Shown piece by piece: positions 8,935 to 16,638 of a DNA stretch of 21,849 bases; position 1 is the first letter of the stretch; the number at the start of each line of letters is the position of its first letter. The notes below the pieces were generated by a model. That model was not told the origin of the DNA and ran no database searches. It saw nothing but the letters and a program-made list of their open reading frames with translations. This DNA is from Cognatazoarcus sp050303815. Lineage in GTDB: Bacteria > Pseudomonadota > Gammaproteobacteria > Burkholderiales > Rhodocyclaceae. Location: positions 1-21,849 of the forward strand of contig JBNLCM010000096.1 in NCBI GenBank assembly GCA_050303815.1, in the 5' to 3' direction. The position numbers and the translations under genes are program-made.

Positions 8935-8950
8935 TGCAACAGGCATGCCA
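8935..8950 (-). promoter_or_regulatory. Sigma-54-type promoter for the kinase-regulator-cytochrome unit
   Basis: On the minus strand the sequence TGGCATGCCTGTTGCA has the invariant GG-N10-GC spacing of -24/-12 promoters. The predicted transcript start is near 8924, about 24 nt before the kinase start codon, with the ribosome binding site in between. It matches the elements upstream of the dehydrogenase and TonB genes. Confidence 0.75.
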
Positions 8951-8965
8951 CCTGCGCCAATCCGG

Positions 8966-8980
8966 CGGGAAAAAATCCCG
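8966..8980. repeat. Inverted repeat CGGGA-A5-TCCCG upstream of the -24 element
   Basis: Perfect 5-bp arms flank an A-tract centred 23 bp upstream of the sigma-54-like -24 element. Similar A/T tracts bounded by GG/CC occur near the other two sigma-54-like promoters (11052-11065 and about 11282-11294). It is a possible binding site for an activator or for IHF. Confidence 0.3.
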
Positions 8981-9095
8981 GCTCCTGAGGGGTCGCCTCC
9001 CGCGACACCACCCTCGACGACAGAGATACTGAATAGCCCGTCCCGTCTGCCACCCCGTGCATCCGAACCATCTCCTTCCCCCCGCCCCAAAAACA

Positions 9096-9129
9096 CAGCG
9101 GCACGGTTGCCCAGGCTGCCGTGCCGCTG
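9096..9129 (-). terminator. Intrinsic terminator after the alcohol dehydrogenase gene
   Basis: Perfect 11-bp arms CAGCGGCACGG and CCGTGCCGCTG with a 12-nt loop lie 38-72 nt past the dehydrogenase stop. On the minus strand the stem is followed by TGTTTTTGG, a U-tract, so it should end the dehydrogenase transcript before the kinase promoter. Confidence 0.85.
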
Positions 9130-9167
9130 TCGAGGCCCCGTCAGACGGAGCCCTCATGGGTTGCCGC

Positions 9168-10949
9168 TTACTTGTGCAGCTTGAATACCCAGATGGAGCC
9201 GCCCTGCTCAAGGTAGTTCACGCGCTTGGCGACGTCACCACCCCACAGCGGAACCGCACCACCCCAACCGGCCGACACGGCCACGTACTGCTCGCCGTCC
9301 TGTTCCCAGGTGACCGGAGGTGCCACGATGCCGGTACCGACCTGGAAGCTCCACAGCTCCTTGCCGGACTTGGCGTCGAGGGCCTTGAAGTAGCCCTCAG
9401 GCGTGCCGTAGAAGGTCAGGCCGCCAGCCGTGGTCAGGACACCACCCCACAGCGGAGCGTAGTTCTTCTGCTCCCAGACGATCTTGCCAGCCACCGGATC
9501 CACGGCGCGCAGGACGCCGATGTGGTCTTCGTGGAGGGCCTTGATGGTGAAGCCGGCACCCAGGTAGGCCGCGCCCTTCTTGTAGGAGACGGGCTCGTTC
9601 CAGATCTCCATGCCCCACTCGTTCGACGGCACGTAGAACAGGCCGGTGTTCGGGTTGTAGGCCATCTGCATCTGGTTCTTGCCACCCAGGAAGGACGGCA
9701 CGGCGAAGACCATCTCGCCCTTCTTGCCGTCGCCGGCAGCCGGGTTGCCCGGACGGTTGGCATCGTCGTACACCGGACGGCCGGTGGCCAGGTCGATCTT
9801 CTTGGCCCAGGTAATGCCATTGACGAACGGGAAGGCGTTCAGCAGCTTGCCGTTGGTCCGGTCATTGACGAAGAAGAAGCCGTTCCGGTCAGCCTTGCCG
9901 CCTGCCTTGACCATCTTGCCGGTCTTCGGGTCCTTGTAGTCGAACGACACGAACTCGTTCACACCGTCGAAGTCCCAGCCGTCGTGCGGGGTGTTCTGGT
10001 AGTGCCAGACGATCTTGCCGGTATCCGGGTTGATCGCGACAGTCGACGACGAGAAGAGGTTGTCGCCCGGGCGCAGGTGGCTGTTCCACGGCGCCGGGTT
10101 GCCGGTGCCGGCGAAGATCAGGTTGGTATCCGGATCATAGGTGGCGCCGTTCCAGGTCGCGGAGCCGCCGGTCTGCCACAGATCGCCAGGCCAGGTGGCG
10201 TTCTTGGTGCCGGAAATGCCATTCTCCTTCTTGTTGCCCGCGTCGTCGAAGGTGTAGCCCATGTGGCCTTCCACCGTCGGACGAATCCACTTCAACTTGC
10301 CGGTCTTGGCATCACGGGCCTCAAGGCGCCCGATGACGCCGAATTCGCCACCGGACACGCCGGTGATGACCATGCCGTTGACGATGATCGGAGCAGCCGA
10401 CATGGAGTAGCCTGCGGAATACTCGTCCACCTTGGCGCGCCAGACACGCTTGCCGGTCTCGACGTCGAAGGCCAGCAGCTGGGCGTCGAGGGTGCCGAAG
10501 ATCACGAGGTTGTCGTACAGGGCAGCACCGCGGTTGACCACGTCGCAGCAGGGCATGATGCCGTCCGGCAGGCGATGCTCGTACTTCCAGAGCTTCTTGC
10601 CGGTCTTGGCGTCGAAGACGAACAGGCGGCTGTAGGACGCCGTCACGAACAGGCGACCGTCGTGGATCAGCGGCTGGGACTCCTGGCCGCGCTGCTTTTC
10701 ACCACCATAGGACATCGTCCAGGCCGGCACGAGGTTCGTCACGTTGCCGGTGTTGACCTTGTCCAGCGTGCTGTAGCGCTGGCCCTGGGTGCCCATGCCG
10801 AAGGACACGACGTCGCCGGTGGTCTTGGCATCGTTCAGGATGTCCGCATCGGTCACGCCGGCGGAGGCGGTGCCCCACGCCAGAACCGAGGCTGCGATGA
10901 CGCCCATGGCCAGGCCGCGGGCCGGACGAGTCTTGCTCCAGTCTTTCAT
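9168..10949 (-). CDS. PQQ-dependent alcohol dehydrogenase (quinoprotein, ExaA/PedH-like), predicted lanthanide type
   Basis: This 593-residue protein oxidises primary alcohols in the periplasm using PQQ. The start is ATG 10949 behind GAGGAGG. A signal peptide ends GTASA at residue 30. Repeated beta-propeller blades are visible (DAKTGKKLWKYE, DVETGKRVWRAK, DPDTNLIFAGTGNPAPWN). The vicinal cysteine pair lies at 134-135 (MPCCDVVNRG). Likely metal ligands are Glu202 (SGGEFGVIG) and Asn284 (GTGNPAPWN), and the likely catalytic Asp is Asp326 in WDFDGVNEF. Asp328 adds the second acid of the D-x-D pair that distinguishes XoxF and PedH lanthanide enzymes from calcium MxaF (D-x-A). It has no C-terminal haem domain, so it is a soluble type I enzyme needing a separate cytochrome c. 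It is transcribed alone, with its own promoter and terminator. The exact substrate (methanol, ethanol or longer) is not certain. Confidence 0.93.
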   Translation of the reverse strand: MKDWSKTRPARGLAMGVIAASVLAWGTASAGVTDADILNDAKTTGDVVSFGMGTQGQRYSTLDKVNTGNVTNLVPAWTMSYGGEKQRGQESQPLIHDGRLFVTASYSRLFVFDAKTGKKLWKYEHRLPDGIMPCCDVVNRGAALYDNLVIFGTLDAQLLAFDVETGKRVWRAKVDEYSAGYSMSAAPIIVNGMVITGVSGGEFGVIGRLEARDAKTGKLKWIRPTVEGHMGYTFDDAGNKKENGISGTKNATWPGDLWQTGGSATWNGATYDPDTNLIFAGTGNPAPWNSHLRPGDNLFSSSTVAINPDTGKIVWHYQNTPHDGWDFDGVNEFVSFDYKDPKTGKMVKAGGKADRNGFFFVNDRTNGKLLNAFPFVNGITWAKKIDLATGRPVYDDANRPGNPAAGDGKKGEMVFAVPSFLGGKNQMQMAYNPNTGLFYVPSNEWGMEIWNEPVSYKKGAAYLGAGFTIKALHEDHIGVLRAVDPVAGKIVWEQKNYAPLWGGVLTTAGGLTFYGTPEGYFKALDAKSGKELWSFQVGTGIVAPPVTWEQDGEQYVAVSAGWGGAVPLWGGDVAKRVNYLEQGGSIWVFKLHK

Positions 10950-11025
10950 CAAAATACCTCCTCATTTTTATCGGTGCGTCCCCGACCGCCCGGGTGTGGA
11001 TCTGTGCGGGGTGCCAAGCGATTTG

Positions 11026-11041
11026 CGCAAGGGACATGCCA
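11026..11041 (-). promoter_or_regulatory. Sigma-54-type promoter for the alcohol dehydrogenase
   Basis: On the minus strand TGGCATGTCCCTTGCG shows the GG-N10-GC arrangement. The predicted start near 11015 gives a leader of about 66 nt before the dehydrogenase ATG. An A/T tract with GG/CC flanks (11052-11065) lies just upstream. Confidence 0.75.
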
Positions 11042-11322
11042 TCTGGTGATTCGGGAAAATTTCCGCGCCTGCCTCGCGAAAATCGCCAGACGCGCGTCAT
11101 CGAAATCGACCGGAATCGCCCGCTGCCACTCGGAAGGCGCGCCATACGCCGTCGTCTGTCCCGGACCGACGGCCGCGCCTGCCTCCCCACGCGGGACCGA
11201 TGCGGCCAAGTGTTCCGAAACTTGCCAGTTGCTCCACATTGATACAAAGCATGGCGTGACGCAGGATGACGCACCCGGCAATGCCAAAAATTTCGGTTTC
11301 CTCGGGCCGCGCCCCCTTTCAC
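11042..11322. promoter_or_regulatory. Shared control region between divergent sigma-54-like promoters
   Basis: These 281 nt without a gene separate the dehydrogenase promoter (minus) from the TonB promoter (plus). Candidate activator sites are the tract CGGGAAAATTTCCG (11052-11065), an imperfect palindrome with arms CAAGT/ACTTG (11207-11224) and CCAAAAATTTCGG (about 11283-11295). One divergent enhancer could serve both units. No gene or RNA is evident. Confidence 0.35.
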
Positions 11323-11338
11323 TGGCATGGCGCTTGCA
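11323..11338 (+). promoter_or_regulatory. Sigma-54-type promoter for the TonB-receptor operon
   Basis: TGGCATGGCGCTTGCA has the GG-N10-GC spacing and shares TGGCAT-N5-TTGC with the two minus-strand promoters. The predicted start near 11349 lies inside the longest open frame of the TonB gene, so translation must begin downstream of it. Confidence 0.75.
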
Positions 11339-11379
11339 CCAGACTCTGCCCCTCGCGCCCTCAGATTCCGCACCGAGCC

Positions 11380-12159
<780 letters not shown>

Positions 12160-12187
12160 GCACGACTCCTGCTCCCGGGAAGACAGA

Positions 12188-14587
12188 ATGCACAAGAACA
12201 CCATGAGACACGCACTCCCGACCCCAACCCGACTCACCGCGCTGATTGCGCTGCTTGGCGTCGGTCCAGTCCAGGCCGCAGAACCCCAGACCCTGGCGCC
12301 GGTGGAAATCATCGGCACCACCCTGCTCCCCGGCATCGGCGTTCCCAGGGACCAGGTGCCGTCGAACCTGCAGCAGGTCCCCGCGTCAGCCCTGCAGGCA
12401 GCCGGCGGCATCTCCACCACGCGCGCACTGGAGCGCAATGTCGGCGCGATCACCGTCAATGAAGTCCAGGGCAACCCGTTCCAGGCCGACCTGAACTATC
12501 GCGGCTTCACGGCCTCGCCCCTGCTGGGTACCGCCCAGGGGCTGTCCGTGTATCTCGACGGCGTCCGGATCAACGAACCCTTTGGCGACGTCGTCAACTG
12601 GGACCTGATCCCGCGCGCGGCCATCGACTCCATCACGGTGGTCCCCGGCTCGAATCCGCTCTACGGCCTCAACACCCTGGGCGGCGCCCTGACGCTGCGC
12701 ACCAAGCGCGGCGACACGCATCCCGGCACCGAGGTGGAACTGTCCGGCGGATCCTTCGGACGCGTCAATGCCGTGGTCCAGCACGGCGGCAGCCAGGACG
12801 CCCTGTCGTGGTTCATGGCGGCCGAGGGTTTCCGCGAAGACGGCTGGCGCGACCGCTCCCCCTCGGAGGTCGGCCAGTTCTTCGGCAAGCTGTCGTGGAC
12901 GGACGACGCCACCGAGCTCGGCGCCACCCTGATGGCGGGAAGCACCGACCTGACCGGCAACGGGCTGCTGCCGGAGTCGATGCTCGCCCGCGACCGCGAA
13001 TCGATCTTCACCCACCCGGACAACACTCGGAACCGCTCCGTCACTCTGGCCCTGAACGGCAGCCACTGGCTCACCGACAGCGACCAGCTGTCCGGCAACG
13101 TCTATGTTCGACGGACCCGTGCCCGGACGCTCAATGGCGACGGCAATGACGACTTCGAGGACAGCCCATTCAACGCGAGCTGCGAGCTGGACGCGTACGA
13201 GCCGGGCTCCGAGGAGGCGGCCATTTGTCTCGACTCCCGGGCCAATGGCGGCAGCCGCGAGGACTCCGGCGTCAACAACCGCACGCGGACCGACCAGAAC
13301 GCGGTTGGCCTCGCCCTGCAATGGAGCCGTATCACGGGCACCCACCAGTACGCGGTGGGGCTCAGCCACGATCGCAGCCACGCCCGCTTCGAACAGACCG
13401 CCCAGGAAGGCGAGCTGAACGATTCCCGCGGCGTCGACGCGGAAGGCGATGTCGAGCTGGAGAACCGGCTGTCCGGCCGGACCCGCACCACGAGCCTGTA
13501 CCTCACCGACACGATGACGATCGGCAGCAGCGTCTCGGCAACCGCCTCCCTGCGCTATAACCGCACCCGGGTCATCAACCGCGACAAGCTCGACTTCGAG
13601 CCGCCCAACCTGGATGGCGACTTCACCTACCACAAGCTGAATCCGGCCGTCGGCGTGACCTGGCAAGCGGCGAGCGACCTCACGGTCTACGGCGGATACA
13701 GCCAGGGCAACCGGGCGCCGACACCGATCGAACTGGGGTGCGCCGACCCCGAGAACCCCTGCACGCTGCCCAACGCACTGGCCGCCGACCCCTTCCTGGA
13801 ACAGGTCGTGGCACGTACCTGGGAAGCTGGCGTGCGAGGCCGCAGCGGCGCCATCCGGTGGAACGCGGGCGTGTACCGCACCACCAACCACGACGACATC
13901 CTCTTCGTCGGCACCTCGACCAGTGCCGGCTATTTCACCAATTTCGGCCAGACTCGCCGGGAAGGCGCTGAACTGGGTCTCGCCGGCAAGCTCGGCAACA
14001 CCCTCGACTGGAAGGTGGATTACAACTGGCTGCGCGCGACCTTCCAGTCCTCTGCCTGCCTGTTGTCAGAGGCCAACTCCAGCCGCGGCACGGCAGCCGA
14101 ATGCACCGCGGACGGGCAGGACGACGAGATCTACGTGGGCAAGGGCGACCGGCTGCCGGGCATGCCCGAGCACGCCCTCAAGCTGGCCCTTAGCTGGCGC
14201 GCAGCCGAGGGTCTGCGTATCGGCATGGACGTGGTCGGCTATTCTGACCAGTATGTGCGCGGCAACGAGAACAACCAGCACCGTGCCGGCGACAGTACCG
14301 ATGCCTTCGGTGAAACGCGGGACTTCGCGGGCCGCGGCAAGGTGGCGGGTTACGCGGTTGTGAATCTGGATGCAGAATACGACATGGGCAGTGGCTGGAC
14401 GGTGTTCGGCCGCATCGACAACGTGTTCGACCACGAGTACGCCACGGCCGGCGCCCTCGCCGAGAACCCGTTTGACGCCTCGGGCGCGTTCCTGACCGAC
14501 ACCGAGGAATGGGCCGACGAGCAGTTCGTAGCGCCGGGCGCGCCGCGGGCGGCCTTCGTCGGCATCCGGTACCGCTGGGGAGGCTAG
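12188..14587 (+). CDS. TonB-dependent outer-membrane receptor
   Basis: This 799-residue protein starts at ATG 12188 (GGGAAG upstream; a second ATG at 12203 is possible). A signal peptide ends GPVQA at residue 30. A TonB-box-like segment LAPVEIIGT (36-44) follows. The plug domain (about 50-175) includes VYLDGVRINEPFGDVVNWDL and the typical LNTLGGALTLRTKRG. The rest is a beta-barrel ending in YRWGG. Extracellular loops hold paired cysteines and acidic stretches, notably NGDGNDDFED at 316-325, which resembles a calcium-loop pattern. Such receptors import metal chelates, vitamins or cofactors. Placement behind TonB and divergent from a PQQ dehydrogenase suggests lanthanide-chelate or PQQ uptake; this is inference, and siderophore uptake cannot be excluded. 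Confidence 0.9.
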   Translation: MHKNTMRHALPTPTRLTALIALLGVGPVQAAEPQTLAPVEIIGTTLLPGIGVPRDQVPSNLQQVPASALQAAGGISTTRALERNVGAITVNEVQGNPFQADLNYRGFTASPLLGTAQGLSVYLDGVRINEPFGDVVNWDLIPRAAIDSITVVPGSNPLYGLNTLGGALTLRTKRGDTHPGTEVELSGGSFGRVNAVVQHGGSQDALSWFMAAEGFREDGWRDRSPSEVGQFFGKLSWTDDATELGATLMAGSTDLTGNGLLPESMLARDRESIFTHPDNTRNRSVTLALNGSHWLTDSDQLSGNVYVRRTRARTLNGDGNDDFEDSPFNASCELDAYEPGSEEAAICLDSRANGGSREDSGVNNRTRTDQNAVGLALQWSRITGTHQYAVGLSHDRSHARFEQTAQEGELNDSRGVDAEGDVELENRLSGRTRTTSLYLTDTMTIGSSVSATASLRYNRTRVINRDKLDFEPPNLDGDFTYHKLNPAVGVTWQAASDLTVYGGYSQGNRAPTPIELGCADPENPCTLPNALAADPFLEQVVARTWEAGVRGRSGAIRWNAGVYRTTNHDDILFVGTSTSAGYFTNFGQTRREGAELGLAGKLGNTLDWKVDYNWLRATFQSSACLLSEANSSRGTAAECTADGQDDEIYVGKGDRLPGMPEHALKLALSWRAAEGLRIGMDVVGYSDQYVRGNENNQHRAGDSTDAFGETRDFAGRGKVAGYAVVNLDAEYDMGSGWTVFGRIDNVFDHEYATAGALAENPFDASGAFLTDTEEWADEQFVAPGAPRAAFVGIRYRWGG

Positions 14588-15991
14588 ATGTTCCATCGGG
14601 TGGCAAATCGACTCCATGATCGGATCGGCCTGCTGGTCACCGGGGCGGCTGCCCTGATCCTGCTGCTGGTCGGCCTGTCATGGACCGTCACCACCCGAGG
14701 CGCCATCCAGGAGGAGATCAACGCCGCGACCCGGGTCGCCGAGCAATGGATGAAGGTGCTCGTCGATGAGGCGGAGGCGCGGGGCGACACGGCCCAGTTG
14801 ACCGAGCAACTGGCCGCGGTCGGCCGGGTGCGGGCGAACTCGCTGGAGGTGTTCGACGCCGAGGGTCGGCTGCGCTACCGTTCGCCGGCCTCCACCTACA
14901 AGGCCGGCCGGGATGCGCCGGCCTGGTTCGCAGCGCTGGTGATGCCCCATTTCGAGCCTAGCGTGCGCGCGGTGGACGGCCTGCGGCTCGTCCTGGTCCC
15001 CGACGGGTCCCGTGCCACTCTAGACGCCTGGGACAACCTCGTCGAGGTCGGCGGCTGGGCGATTGCGCTGCTGGTCCTGCTCGGCCTCGCCGTCCGGCAC
15101 GCCATCGATCGCACGCTACAACCCCTGCACGCTCTGGAGTCCGCCCTCGAGCAGACCGCGGATGGGCGCTTCGATGTCCGGCTGCCCCATCACGGCCTGC
15201 TGGAGCTCGACCGCCTCGCCGACCGCTACAACCGCATGGCCGACGAGCTCGATTCCAGCCTGCAGCGCAATGCCCGCCTCGAGGAGGACCAGGCCTTCAA
15301 TCAGGCCTTGCAGGCCCGACTCGAGGAAGAACGGCGGCAGATTGCCCGGGAGCTTCACGACGAGATCGGCCAGAGCGTCACGGCCGTGCGCGCGATGGCC
15401 GGCGCGATCGCTCAGCGCAGCGGCAATGCCCCGGGTGTCCATGGCAGCGCCCAGGCCATCCTCGCCATGACCGGGCAGATGCAGGACGGCGTCCGCCACA
15501 TCCTAGCCCGCCTGAGGCGCCCCGAACCCTTGCCCCGCGGCCGGCTGGCGGCCGCGCTGGTCGAATACTGCGACCACTGGACCGGTCTCTACCCCGACAT
15601 CGTCCTCGAGCAGCGCATCAGCGCCGAGCCGGTTGCCCTGCCCGAGGAATTCTGTCTGGCCGTCCTGCGCATCCTCCAGGAGAGCCTCACCAACGTGGCC
15701 CGACATGCCAACGCGACCCGCGTCGAGGTGTCGGCCCAATGCGACGACGACGAACTCACCCTGACGATCAGCGACGACGGCCAGGGTTTTGGCGCCGAGG
15801 CTGCGGCAAACCGCTTCGGCCTGACCGGGATGCGGGAGCGGGTGCAGGCCCTCCGGGGTCGGCTCGGACTCGAAGCCAGTCCGGATGGCGGAGCGATGGT
15901 CACTGCACTGCTGCCGCTGCCGCGCCACCGCGCGGAACCCGTCCCGCCGGTCCGCGCGATATCCCACCAGGACAACGGAGATCGATCATGA
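14588..15991 (+). CDS. Second membrane sensor histidine kinase, LapD/MoxY-like periplasmic sensor
   Basis: This 467-residue kinase has its ATG directly after the receptor stop codon, with GGGGAGG just upstream inside the receptor gene, so the two are translationally coupled. TM1 lies at about 13-34, a periplasmic domain at 35-153 with YRSPASTYKAGRD, and TM2 at about 154-172. The HAMP region includes LDRLADRYNRMADEL. The HisKA_3 phospho-acceptor is His257 in ARELHDEIGQSVTAV. The ATPase domain has Asn369 (SLTNVARHA), SDDGQG at 395-400 and FGLTGMRERV. The layout matches MoxY-type kinases known from alcohol oxidation loci. It overlaps the next gene by 4 nt. A role in sensing the receptor's cargo or its metabolic effect is inferred. 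Confidence 0.93.
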   Translation: MFHRVANRLHDRIGLLVTGAAALILLLVGLSWTVTTRGAIQEEINAATRVAEQWMKVLVDEAEARGDTAQLTEQLAAVGRVRANSLEVFDAEGRLRYRSPASTYKAGRDAPAWFAALVMPHFEPSVRAVDGLRLVLVPDGSRATLDAWDNLVEVGGWAIALLVLLGLAVRHAIDRTLQPLHALESALEQTADGRFDVRLPHHGLLELDRLADRYNRMADELDSSLQRNARLEEDQAFNQALQARLEEERRQIARELHDEIGQSVTAVRAMAGAIAQRSGNAPGVHGSAQAILAMTGQMQDGVRHILARLRRPEPLPRGRLAAALVEYCDHWTGLYPDIVLEQRISAEPVALPEEFCLAVLRILQESLTNVARHANATRVEVSAQCDDDELTLTISDDGQGFGAEAAANRFGLTGMRERVQALRGRLGLEASPDGGAMVTALLPLPRHRAEPVPPVRAISHQDNGDRS

Positions 15992-16638
15992 GCAACCGGC
16001 CCCTCGACGGGCTCCGCCTGATGCTTGCGGACGACCACTCGGTGGTTCGCATGGGGTTCCGCATGCTGCTCGAAGGTGCGGGCGCGACCATCGTCGGCGA
16101 GGCATCGAGCGGCGACGAAGCCGTACGCCTGTACGACACCTGCTCACCCGACGCACTCGTGATGGACGTGACCATGCCCGGACTCGGCGGTCTCGGCGCC
16201 CTTGAACGCATCCTCGCCCACGACGAACAGGCCCATGTCCTGATGCTCTCAGCCCACGACGACCTCCAGGTCCCGACCCGCGCCCTGAAGATTGGTGCAA
16301 CGGGCTACCTGTCGAAACGGGCGGACCCCCAGGAACTGGTCCAGGCCGTCGCCCGCGTTGCCCGCGGCGAGCGCTATCTCGATCCTGACCTGGCGCCCCG
16401 ACTGGCGCTGGCCCGCTTCGGTGGCAGCTGTGATCCCGCCGAAGCCCTGACGGAAAAGGAGTTTGCCGTCTTCCTGCTGCTCGCGAGGGGGCAATCCGTG
16501 AATCAGGTGGCCGAGAGCCAGCATCTGTCTCCAAGCACTGTCGGCACCCACCTCTACAACATCAAGAAGAAGCTGAACGCGGCCAATTCGGCCGAACTGG
16601 CCCTGATCGCGGTCCGCGCGGGATTGATCGAAGCATGA
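15988..16638 (+). CDS. Second NarL/LuxR-family response regulator
   Basis: A 216-residue protein whose ATG overlaps the kinase stop (ATGA), with CGGAG 7 nt upstream. The receiver domain has Asp15-Asp16, phospho-acceptor Asp60 in LVMDVTMPG, Ser88 and Lys110 in YLSKR. The C-terminal helix-turn-helix (about 152-212) contains LTEKEFAVFLLLARGQS and LSPSTVGTHLYNIKKKL. It is the cognate partner of the preceding kinase. It is clearly diverged from the regulator at 6892-7539, so the two systems are not a recent duplication. Like that protein it lacks an AAA+ domain. Targets are unknown; its own operon and the dehydrogenase are the obvious candidates. Confidence 0.93.
   Translation: MSNRPLDGLRLMLADDHSVVRMGFRMLLEGAGATIVGEASSGDEAVRLYDTCSPDALVMDVTMPGLGGLGALERILAHDEQAHVLMLSAHDDLQVPTRALKIGATGYLSKRADPQELVQAVARVARGERYLDPDLAPRLALARFGGSCDPAEALTEKEFAVFLLLARGQSVNQVAESQHLSPSTVGTHLYNIKKKLNAANSAELALIAVRAGLIEA

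Noticed and set aside
11271..11286. Second possible minus-strand sigma-54 promoter upstream of the dehydrogenase
   Set aside because: GG and GC are separated by 11 instead of 10 nt and the site is over 300 nt from the start codon; the site at 11041-11026 fits fully.
12386..13891. Minus-strand open frame opposite the TonB-dependent receptor
   Set aside because: The plus strand encodes an unambiguous receptor; the antisense product has no coherent features.
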